Source: Oegoconia quadripuncta (Eukaryota > Arthropoda > Insecta > Lepidoptera > Autostichidae). From it: a DNA stretch of 64,000 nucleotides. Location: NCBI GenBank assembly GCA_949316235.1, contig OX438747.1, positions 2,852,501 through 2,916,500 of the forward strand. The letters run 5' to 3'. Below, one piece after another: positions 45,401-58,100 of this stretch. Numbering within the stretch: the first letter of the stretch is position 1; each line of letters starts with the position of its first letter. A model generated the notes under the pieces. That model had not been told where the DNA came from. It saw only the letters and a program-made list of their open reading frames with translations, and searched no databases. The position numbers were made by a program, and so were the translations under genes.

Positions 45401-48400
45401 CAGATATACAGACTTGATCCAGGACTCCTCGTCCGCGATGTCACGGAAGAACTGGTGCAGCGTGTTGGCGTCGTTGAGGTGGGCGCGGCGATGCGCGGCG
45501 AAGTTGCGCACGCGCTCGAAGCGCTCGTTGATGGCGTCGCGCCGCGACCCGATGCCGGCGCTGTCGAACTGCCCGCTGGACACCAGCGCGTCCGCTTGCG
45601 CGTTCATGTCTGTTCGTTACGGACAATTACTCAAAAATTCCACCAGAAGATAGACCGTTAAGCGTCCTGGAGAGCTATTTGAAGTCTCCAGAAGATAAAG
45701 TTATTCGTATCAAAAATACAGAAATTCTGTCAAATTGAAAAGCTTGATGGTCGTGAACGGGCCAAAGGTGGTTTTAGCATTAATGGATGACAATATTTTA
45801 TCGATATATTTGCTAACATCTACAATCAACCACGCGTCAGCAGACAACCCAGCGATAATGTTTTTTTTTTAAATACATTAACGGGTTGGTACTTGACCTC
45901 AATCACACCTGATGTGAAGTGAAGATGAGGTCGAAGGTGGGAAGCGTACTGACCCGGAAACCCCAACACATTTGGGGGACTAGCTATCTTATCTCTACAA
46001 CCGGAACACAACAATGCTATTAACATTGCTGCTTGGCGGCAGATTTAGATAAGATGGTGGTAGCTAGCCAGGCGAACTTTTAAAATGCCCTACCACATGT
46101 TTACATGGAACCACGGAGGCGGAGGTGTACTTAGCTAAGGGATTCGTTGTAATCTTTTACTCACGTACAGAAACTTTAAAACAACCTATGAAGTAATGGT
46201 GTATAATAGGTTCATAAGTGTCCGATATCACAATCATTTACCATGTTTTGGCGAACAGCGCTCTCTACATATTTCTACACTAAGACTATGTTACTTCATC
46301 TGGAACGTTATCGATAATGTTGACCAATGATTGTTCTGTTTTCTTGTTTATTTCTTATCTCGATTCTTTGTAAGTTCCCGCAATGGAGTCAACTCCACAA
46401 AGTTTTAACTCGGTTGGCTCAACTAACAAATAAGGGATTGAGGCTTGATAAATACCTTTAATTCTGTCTTCATGCGCCTGGATGTCGGCTTCGACGAGCT
46501 GATGTTTCTTCATAAGGTTTTGTACTGACGCCAGGTCCTTTCCTGAATCTTCAGAAGACAATAGTGTCTCGACCTGTCATAGAAAAAAACATATACTGTG
46601 ATGCGTTTCGGTAAAAACAGAAAAGGTAAAAAAAATAATTAAATCTGGAAACTTCCTAAATATATATTATCAGATGTCATATTATGAACATGTTTGAACG
46701 GCAGGCAGTTACCTCTCCAAGCCAGAAATCGAGGTCCTTAACCGCGGCGATGTAGGTGCGCTGCTTGTTGGCTTCTTTCAGCTTGAGCGATTTCTCCGTC
46801 GTCTTCTGTGTCAGGAACTCCCATTGGTCCGCGATGGAAGCCAGTCGAGCCTGTTGAAATAAATACAATGTAGTAAAAATATGTTATTAATGTTCTTAAA
46901 TAAATTCAAAACCATCATAAAACAGACATTATTTACCAAAGGCTATTATAAAATTTCTGACTATCTGGATGATAAGCAAGCATGGACATAGACCGCTCGG
47001 CGATATTCAGTCTAATTATACAATATAATATAATTGTAACCCAAACTTATTTAAAAGAGCAACCCTTGAGTTTCTTGCTCGTTCTTCTCTGGGGGATCTG
47101 CTTTGCGAATGAGCAATAATGTCAATAATTTTAATATTAAGATAAAATATGTGACGTTTTCAAGTGATAAGTTTTATCCTACGAAATAATTTTTTTTTTG
47201 ATTTGATTTGACTTGACGACTAAATATTGACATTCAATTTATTTTTAACGTTAAATATTGAACCTCTCTATTTTCTTTCCTAAGACGTCTTTGTAAGGAG
47301 TAAGTGTCATCCTTGTACGTAATTGTAATGAAACGAACATTCAATTTGGTTGGCTACACTATCATTTGGCGTAAAAAGAACAATCTCTTAACTATGATTA
47401 TTATACAGGGTGTAACGGTTAAGTGTAGTCATATTTTAAGGGCTTGTTCTACCCATCAATACGAACAACTTTTACTATGGGGGCAACTTCGAAATCGCGA
47501 AAAAAAAATCAGCTGTTTCATACATTGCATCGGGAGGTTATTGAAATTTTCTATGGAACAGCTCATTTTTTTTTCGCGATTTCGAAGTTGCCCCCATAGT
47601 AAAAGTTGTTCGTATTGATGGGTAGAACAAGCCCTTAAAATATGACTACACTTAACCGTTACACGGTGTATATAATGTTTATTGCGCATGGTGCTTCGAA
47701 GTCTTCCCTATTTCTACCTCGTCGCTCTCCTCCAGCTCCCTTTGCAGTGGGAGCTAATTTAACAGAATACGAGTTGGTGTTAAAGTAAGGGACAACAAAA
47801 GGGTGTGTATATGTGTAAGTTACTTAATTGCGATATCCAATTCAATGTGTCTGTGGTTTTTACTTATTTCGAAAGTGAATTGCTGGCACATAGCAGGAAC
47901 ATTTACGCATCTTTGCAGGGGCACTCATGGGGCGCTGTGCTGTCTGAGCAAATATATGCTGATCATGGAGTTCGGGGATACAGGGAGATTCTGCCTCCAT
48001 GCAGAAGGAACACCTGTACATCTGCTGTGTGAATGTGGCCTGCTGCATAATCCATATAGCAGACGAGGTTTAAATATGCAAGAGTATCATTTAAATTTGA
48101 ACGTATGAGGAAACTTTTTTTTTTTTATTTGTGATAAGGAAAACCAGCGTCGCCTTTAGCATAAGCATATGTTTGGTCTGTACTATTTTGAAGTTGGTCT
48201 GGGTGGACACTTATTGCACGCAGATAAGATTTCTGTCAGGAAAGTACTGCAATTTCTCAAAGCGGTAAACCTGATCAGCGAACTGTAGGCTAGTGGCTGT
48301 GATACAGGGCTCTAATGACCTGCAACAGCCACTTATATTAGGTCCTTACCTATGAAGTTGGCGTTTTGTATGAAGAATTTCATTAAGACTGTTTTGTCCA

Positions 48401-51400
48401 TACAAACATTTTTGTTTTTTTTTTTTGGGAACGGCAAATCCAAATTTAGCTAAACTTTGTGTGTATTATGGGATAACATTAAGTTAAGTATAGGCAGCGT
48501 TAATTTTTAAAAGTAACCGCTTTATAAAAGTTTCAGCGAATCTAAGAAATGATTATGGGAAGCGCATGAAAAGAGCTCTGTTCAATTTTTTTTTATTATG
48601 TGATTTAGCCCATAAATTAAAAAATATTTCATGTGAAACCTTGAAATAATATTCAATTTTCCAAATAAAAAACAAATTTGGATATAGCTTTGACAATCGC
48701 AGGAATTGGTACATATGATTAACGAAGCAAAAAAACTCCAATTTCATAGGTAAAGACCCAATTAACCAACTGCTGGAAGTTTGAAATTACCTGTACAGCG
48801 TCTTCACTGCCGCTACACTGTCCGCGCTGCACGAGGTTGCCGCCCATAGCCAGCACGGACTGGATACGTTCAGCGTTGGCGGCCAACTCCGCCTCGAACG
48901 CCTGGTGCTTCTGATGCTTCGACTGGATGTTGGCCGGGTCCTGGGTGGAGCAACATTAGTACAACAGTTTAGCATTTGGTAGAGATAAACATAAGAATAA
49001 TTTATTAGATTAGATTAGATTTATTTAGTTCACTTTTACAATATTAAGTCACACATACAGTTCCGTAAATTTATGATTTTTAAAGTAAAAGTGATTGTCA
49101 AACATAAAACAATAACTATACACATACATTACATTACTAGATTATTTGTTAAGTCACAAAATGAACAATGTATTGAATTTCACAAAGAAGTTATACATAA
49201 ATCGATATGCAAGACCTGAAATTTGGTCAGAAGCACGTATAGAATCGAAAGTTGACACAATCGGTAGCGTTGGTGGCAACTTACCTTGTAACTCTCCTCA
49301 GTGGCCAGCTGCAATTTCTCCGCGATCCAGTTCTCCATCTCGTCGGCATCGCGGGAGAACTGCTGCAGAGTTTGCTCGTCACCCAACCTGTCCATCAAAA
49401 CATAAAACATATTCAACCATAACATAGATAAACACACACCCTGTATGAACTGCGTTATACAATTGGTAGGTCACACGCGGCCAACTCAGCACTTACTAAA
49501 TATCATCATTTTATGACATTTGCCAGTTACGTCCGATCTCCATACCATCACCATTTTCCCGCGTGTACTCACACCAATTATATTGAAATTAGTTTTACAT
49601 ACCGATTTATTTTATTTATTTTCAATATATGTTACCATACACACCCCATTTCTGATATTTAATTTTTTACACAGTACACAAATTAATTACGCGTTCCACC
49701 CCACTAAAATCCACTTCCAATATAAGATCCCGTAGGGCAAGGCTGTGAAAATCAGCGCTGCAAAATCAAATGGTAGTCGACTGTTGTTAGTCTTACTAAT
49801 TATTGAAAAACTCTTACTTGGTCATGTTTTTATTGGGTATTTTTGTCAACACACAACATTTTTTATTGAGTACCTTTTCCGTAATACTTTTTACTGGACA
49901 ATAATTACAAGTACTTTCCGTTAAATTATAAAATTAAGACGATCCATCTCGACTGCATTGAATATCAAAAACAGTGAAATGATAATTATGCATAAGTGTT
50001 TTCAAGCCATGTTGATTATGGAATAAGAGTTAATAGTGAAAATTAGATCTCAGCGGTACGATAAGTGAAAAGATAGTGCTAAATAAAAAGCAAAGAGAAT
50101 CCTAATAACAAGTGGCTACCACTCAACTTGATGTGAAAATGATAATTAATTACCTATTTAAATAATGGTGATATTATTAATATGCGACAATATACGATTT
50201 ACAGTGACTTAATCTACAGTGAGGGTGTATAATAAAAAACAATCTAAAAGCTAACTTCACATTGTAAACACGTCCTCTACCATATCATTGTTTATTTCAT
50301 CAGCAACTGTAACATCCAATTTAGTCTCGGGGATAAGACGACGGTGACGGTAACCGCTAGTATCGAGTTCGATCCCCGCGAACTGTCTGTACTTTTTTTT
50401 TTTTTATTGTTGTGTGCTACGGTAAATCTTGCTAAGTGACCAGTATGGCGTCAGCGTCTTCTATTTGTAAAGTATGTTCGAACACACTATTAAAAGAAAA
50501 ATTAAAATGCTCAGTGTGTAGACTGGATTATGATATTAAATGCGCCAAAGTTCCTGAAAAAATATATTATCTTATGACGCCAGAAAGCAAAAGTGTATGG
50601 AAGTGTTTGTCTTGTCGTAAGCGGCTGAATACCGTCAAAAATAAGCTACCATCAAAAACTAAACAAGATGTCTCCAATGTTACAATGAGAAAGAAAGATC
50701 TATCGATTGATAAAGCAAACACTACTCCAACTACGAAAGATTTAAGCGAATTTAAAGATATGGCACTAAATCCACAGTACCCCCTTATAAAATCAAAGTC
50801 TAGTGAGTCACTAGTGATGACAGACGATACAATCAACAATTCTCGTTTTGTGTCATTGAGCTTGGAATCCATAAACGACTTGGAAATTGTTAATGAATTA
50901 AAAATGGAAATAAAGACTCTCAAAGGTCGTTTAGAAAGCGCAGAAAACGAACTAGATAACACAATTGTTGAACGAAATGAGTTAGAAAGACAAGTTGCAA
51001 AACTCACACAGGAAGTTACTGTTTTAAAGAATATCTGCAAGTCTCCGGGTGCGATTAAAAAGACGGGATTATCAAGTGCTAACAAGTATTCCGAACGCAA
51101 TGGACAGCATGAAATACGCATGAACACCCCATCAACAGAACAGACGCGACTTGAGAATCTCGATGACCACACACAAAGCTTCATAACTACCTCTAACTCT
51201 ACTAAAGCTCCAGGATCAACAATAGATACAACACAAATGGAACAACTGGAACAAGAAATTATAGAACTGCAAACGGAATTATTGCAAGCGCAGGATGAAA
51301 TATCAAGACTAAATAAAATATCAGAAAGATTAGAGGCGAATATACAGGGTAATGAGTACAATTCTACGAAGACACTCTACAATCTAATCCACGAAGAAGA

Positions 51401-54400
51401 AAGTAGGATACATAGTAAATCATATAGAGGTAAATTGTGGATCTTATCCAATTATGGAAGAAATAAGGTAGTGCAAGCAGTAGATAGTATGGATCTGTTT
51501 GCGGAATTTGATTACTGTCACTATATAACCCCTAATGTCGGAATTGAGATTTTATTAAGAGACATCGAAAACCGGGTGAAGAATTTCACGAAAAAAGACT
51601 ACTGCGTTATCATGATTGGCGAATCAGACTTTAGGTTAATGAAAGACAGTAGTTTGTTAGTACAATTATTAAGAAAAAAATTACAAAGTTTGAAAAATAC
51701 TAATGTAATATGTGGAAAAAATATATATAATTTTGGGATAGAAAAATTTAACAACCTTTTATGTCAGGATGTTCATGAATACAACTATGGTAATCTGTTA
51801 GACTCAAATTTAACTTTGACACTCGATATGTTCTCCTCATTTTCCGGAAGACTCAATAACAGAGGAATCAAGAATATCATGATGAATTTGGCTGATGCTA
51901 TTTCAACTCATGAAGCAAGACACTCCATAGAAAAAATATGCAATGCCACTGATGAAAGTTGGGATACCGTGAACACAATAGAATCAACACAAAAAAATCA
52001 GCTTTTTCGTTTATAATCACATTAATATTCTTCATCAAAATATTTCGGGCCTCATTGGTAAGAGTGACGAGTTGTTAGTTCACCTAGATTATCTCAATAA
52101 ACAGCAGAGGCCGGTGGATGTGATATGCATAACTGAACATAATATGACGACGGAAATTGAAGAATATCTCACGATACCTAATTATCGGTTGGCTACGAGC
52201 TTTTCAAGAAACAAAGAGAGAGGAGGAGCCTGCATATTAGTAAGAACTGGTCTGGAATATAAAATTATAGAGCAGGTTACGAAGTGTTCAATTATGAGCA
52301 CAATAGAATGCTGTGCAATAGAACTTTTAATGCATAATACTATTATAGCTTGTATATATAGGGTACCTAAGTCGAGTCTAGATACGTTCAGTGAAAAACT
52401 AGAGCTTGTGTTATATAATATTTGTTACCAAAAAAATAAAAAAGTTATAATTTGCGGAGACTTCAATATAAATATACTTGTGAACAACACTTCAAGCCGC
52501 GATTTTGAAAATCTACTACAAAGTCATAATCTTAAATTAGAATTAAGAAAACCAACAAGACTTATTAGTGGAACGTGTCTAGATAATTTTGCTCATAACT
52601 TAAGAGGCACTAAATGTGAAATATTTGATTTTCAATTATCAGACCACACAGCACAACTCTTAAAGTGTCCAGTAAAAAGAACATGCACTCTTAGGTCTTG
52701 GTGTATTAGTCGCCGTAATTATTGTAAAGAAAATCTAGATACATTCAAGAAATGTATAAGTAGCTTGACATTTTCTGATGTATTTGAATGCAATGATGTT
52801 AACACGGCCTATGACGCGTTTTTGGACATATTCAGACTGTTTTATGACTTGTGTTTTCCGGTACAATTTGTAATTAAAAAATCAAAACACAAACCTAAGT
52901 GGATGACAGCGGGAGTCAAGGCATGTTGTAAAAAAAAAGAGAGATTATCTGTGGCAATATCCAAAAAATAAGAATGCACTTAATAAAGATATTTTAAAAA
53001 AGTACACTGTCCAATTAAGAAAGATAATAAAACTAACTAAACTTAACTTAAACAATCAATATATAAACACATCAAAAAATAAATGTAAAGCAGCTTGGCA
53101 TATCATTAATCAGTCTAAACAGAATCAGCCTAAAGAAGCCATACTCAAAATAAAAAGCAATGATCAATGTATTACATCCCCTAGCAAAATAGCCGATACT
53201 TTTAACAACTCCTTCATTGATGATATTAAAAAAATTCGTGACCAAGGTACGAGCGCAAATACAAAAGAAATAGAGAACAACTATAATTCGATATTCATGT
53301 CCCCCACAATTCCTGAGGAAATATATAAAATCATAATGTCTTTAAAAAACACAAAGAGCGTTGGCTACGACGGCATAAGTACAAGAGTAATTAAATACGT
53401 ATCTCATATAGTTACATACCCGTTAAATTATATAATTAATTTGAGTATGAGGACAGGAATTTACCCGGACAAATTAAAACAAACTGTCATAGTACCACTT
53501 TATAAGAAAGGTGATAGAGAAAATGTCAAGAATTATCGTCCAATCGCTTTAATACCGGTCCTTTCAAAAATTTTTGAAAAAGCGATTTATAACCGTCTCT
53601 ACTCCTTTATAGAAAAGTATAACATTTTATCTAACGAACAGAGAGGATTTCGCAGAAATTGTAACATAAATATGGCCATTTACGACCTAGTACGCCCTGT
53701 CATGGCTAACTTAGATATGAAGATACCAACCTGTGCTGTATTTATGGACATGACACGAGCTTTTGATCATGTAGAACATAGAATATTAATAAATAAATTA
53801 AGTCGTTACGGAATACGTGGTAGTGCTTTACAATTAATTCAATCGTATTTGTGTAAGCGATGCCAGTATGTACAATTAACACACCTATGCATAACTTCTA
53901 GAAGAGAAATTCAACATGTGTCGAAATGTAGAAATGTTCAGTTCGGAGTTCCACAGGGTAGTATATTGGGACCATTACTATTTTTGCTATATATAAACGA
54001 TATGCCAAAGCATAGCAAATATCCAATGGTTTTATATGCAGACGATAGTACAATCACTGTAGAGTGTAAAAATGAGACTGAATATGAACATGAAATCAAT
54101 AAAACTATTGAAGATCTTGTTACTTGGTTAAAAACAAATAATTTAAAGGTTAATTTGGAAAAAACTAAAATTATGCACTTTACGCAAAGAAAAAAAGTAC
54201 ACGACTTAGATATTAATTATAATGGCCAAGTTGTAGCTAGAGTAGACTTTACCAGGTTCCTGGGGCTATGTATAGATAGTAATATGTCTTGGGAATCACA
54301 TTCGTTGGAGGTGTGCAGTAAACTCTACAAGTACGCATACGCTCTCCACAAACTCTCAAAAATTGCTAATCGGGAGGCCGCGCTAACAGCATATCATGGC

Positions 54401-55135
54401 TTCGCTGCATCTACTTTGCGATATGGTATTATTTTCTGGGGCAATTCGAGCTATCGAGAAGTAGTGTTTAGGGCGCAAAAACGATGTATCAGAGCTTTTT
54501 GCGGCTTGAAGTCTACTGAAAGTTGCCGCGAATATTTTGGGTATTTAAAGATATTAACTTTCCCCTGTTTGTATATACTAGAGGCTTCTATGTTTGTAAA
54601 ATCTAATCCTGACCTATTTAAATTGACTGTGCGACCAGAAGGTCTAAATTTACGACCAAGGAACATTACTGTCCAAACGAATATGTGTAAAACTGCCTTG
54701 ATGCGTAAAAGTATAGTTGACATGGCGCCGAAAATATATAATAAGCTGCCACAAATTCTAAAAGAAATTAAAAGTGTGAAAAGGTTCAAAAATATGTTAT
54801 TTAACCTATTAATCCATAAATGTTATTATAATTTTGACGAATTTTTTGGGGAGAAATTATGTTTAACAGTTTAATCTACCTTATTTCAATAATAACAACG
54901 TACTTATTCTTTAATGTCTAGGTAATCAAAAACAAATAACAATACTGTATTAAAATTTATAATGACATGTAGTAAAAATATATAATAGTGAAATGTAATA
55001 ATAATAACCTAATTGACATCAGCATGCATGTATTGTAGATAATTGATAAGTATAATGTTTGTGAGCCAATTATTGGTAGATCACAGAGATCCTGCTGTAT
55101 AATAACATCATTATTTACCTGTGCATCACAAATAA

Positions 55136-55170
<35 letters not shown>

Positions 55171-58100
55171 AAAAATTCAAAGTATTTCGGAAAAAACCAA
55201 ATTGATTCCGCTGAAGCTAGGTAATGACCTTTTGAACACTACTGAAGATCCTATTTTATCCATTCTAACGACCTATGCCAACATGAAGTTTTCGGAGTTA
55301 CCCGGGTTTGATTCCCAGCCCTGTGAGCAGTTCTACCGTCGATCTCATTGCTTGATGATGATGACCATGTTAATATGTAATTGAGGTCAGCCATAACCAA
55401 TTATGATTAGTCCTGGCACTGACCTGGACCGTTTCTCGATGAGGGCCTCCTTGAGGTGCCGCCAGCGGTCGAGCACCTGGCGTCGCTTGCTGTCGATCGG
55501 ATCGGCGGCGTAATGTTCCGACGCGATCAGTTGATCGGCCAGCGTCTGCAGTTGGGCGATCTTCTCCTCCTGCGGGGAATGTTGTACGTGCAATAATAGC
55601 TCGGATTACACCTCCGTGGCACAACTACAAATGCCTGCGGTTTATAATGAGAGGTATCATTTCCAAAACGATGCCAGCATCTAAATCAGGGAGCGAATCC
55701 TAAATCGCACATAAAGATATCAATAATAAGTGATGTTGATTAAATACATTCTTGAAGTTTCTGTCACTATAGTGAACGATGACATGACCGTAGTATGGAA
55801 CTAACTAATGTTATTCAAACTAGTACAACATATACGCACGTGAGCGTTGATGGCCTTGTCGAAGTCCTCGTGCTTCTTAATCAGCTGCTCCACGTTATCG
55901 GACGTCGGCTGGTCGGGTTGGTCGGCTGAAGGCGCTAGGAACGCCTCCCGCGCACCCATCCATCCCTCTGCCTGCTCGCAATCGCGGTAGAACAGCTGCA
56001 GCTCCAAGTTCTGGTCCAGTTTCACGCGACGGGCCACCCATGCACTGCAGAAGTGAGAGTGGTTAAGGTATTTCTAAGGCAAAGGTGAATGCAACTGCTG
56101 GTGTGGCAAATTATCTGATCACTGTCATCTATAAACTTTGAAGACATATCTTAAACATTTTTTTAACTGCGGACTACAACGAAAGGCGGAAAATGACATC
56201 TTAAAGTCAGTTCAGCTTCTCATGGCTGCCGATGTTACAGCTCTATCATCTGGAAGATGCCTCCATAGGCTACTTCCACACGGAAATATTTTTCCCGTAT
56301 ACCGTACAAGAGATTTTATCGAATAGAGCAGTGACAGTAGAAAATATATTACATTCTTCACGCGGAGTCTATGCGGGAAAATATAGTCGCCGTGTGAAAG
56401 TATCCATATGGTATAAGCACTTACTTTTCAAGCTCCTGCCTGGCATCACCCATGTTATTGAGTTTCTCCTGGATGTCAACGCTCGCGTAGTGGCCGCCCT
56501 GAAGTAGCTGGGTTCCAAACAGCTCCAACGCCTGGAAGGTGCCAGCGCGTGCGTCCATCTCCGTACGGTGTTCCTATTCACGCAGACACACAGTATCACT
56601 GTATTGCTCTTTCTATTTTTTTTTATTGGTATATGCAAAGACATTATAAGAAATAGACTTCAAATAACTTCAACCATTTTTTACGCGTGTAGATCGAGAG
56701 ATATTGACAGATGGCACAAATTGTACTGTGGCTAATACTGCCAGGAATAAATGTAATCTATATCTTATAACGTGTTTGGGTGTTTGTGTTTTTTAGGCCT
56801 GATACATTACGCGGTTGTGAGTTGAGACGAGTGTATCGCTCGAGATCATAGTAGCACTACTTCTATTCCTGCGCGATATATGTTACAACAGAGGAACTCG
56901 GTAGTAAACATAGTGGATTGTTAGGCCGGATTCCGGTTTAACGGAAATTGTAATATTTGTTTACAATTTAGTGGTGTAAATTTTCCCAAAAATATTTTTT
57001 TATAGTTTAACGGCTTTGGAATAGCTTTCTCAAAAAGTGTGCACACATTCGGTTCAACACTTATTACGATATATGGATAATTATTAGTTATATAGGTATA
57101 AATAAAAACACTTCACGTACAACAGAAATAAATAATAATACATAATAATAATAATAAGACATAAAAAATTCCACAAAACACACGGAAAACCACGAAACGT
57201 AATAAAGTATATTCAAAAATATCACACTGAAAATCAATAAAAATTAAGTTTACAATCATTTTCAAAATTAAGAAACAACTATTGTGGACTGTTTGTAAAA
57301 ATTTATGTTCGGGAAAGTTTTTTTGAAAGTGATTGCATACACAACATTTATACGGAAAAAAAGGGTAGATACGTCTTATATCATACATAAAACATAAGTT
57401 TGTTAAGTTGTTGCAGCTCTGTGACTAACGTTTATCGTGTTAGGTTAGGTATACATATCGATAATTATTAATGTCTAAATAACTCTATTTGTTACTATTA
57501 TTACACGACTAAACCCCATCAAGTTCTAAGTTTTAGTATACTTTGTGAGGAAATGAAAACGAACATTTTCGTTGGTGATTAACATATTATATCGACATGT
57601 ACAACTTTTTTGATAAAGAAACTAGTTGTAAAGAAACAAGAGATCATATTTAAAGCTTTAAAAGATACTGAATGCGAGAAAGCCTAATGAGGCAACAAAA
57701 GATTTTTTTTTCTACAACAGTATACGACTGTGTGGATACAATTTTATTGCCCGCCTAAACCGCTGGGTTTTTCGCACAATGCTCCCAATACATTTTACAC
57801 TACTGTATTATATTCCTACATATTATTACAAAAGTTTCATGTATTCAAGTCTTTACAACTTTTGACAGTTTTTAATGATAGCATTTAAACTATAGTTTTT
57901 ATAGGTTATTTATTGTAATCTCTCTTCCGCTAGGTGTCGCAGGTGCGATTGTACTAATGATCTGCTATATGCAATATATTAAAAAAAAAACATAGGAGAG
58001 TAAGTTCTTTTTTAATAAATTTTGAAAAGTACCACAAATAATAAGTGTATAGGCTTTACATGGCACATCATTATGGTTATTTTTTGTTGTCAGGAATGAA

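Noticed and set aside
50567..51361. 264-codon antisense frame
   Set aside because: It lies exactly opposite LINE ORF1, whose PHD-like finger, coiled coil and C-terminal motifs are recognisable; the antisense translation has none.
52930..52938. Programmed ribosomal frameshift in LINE ORF2
   Set aside because: The needed shift is +1, whereas A-run slippage signals are usually -1, and no other copy supports it; a plain indel or read error is simpler.
55136..55169. CRISPR-like array
   Set aside because: It is a TTGA simple tail of the LINE; there are no spacers and this is a eukaryotic genome.
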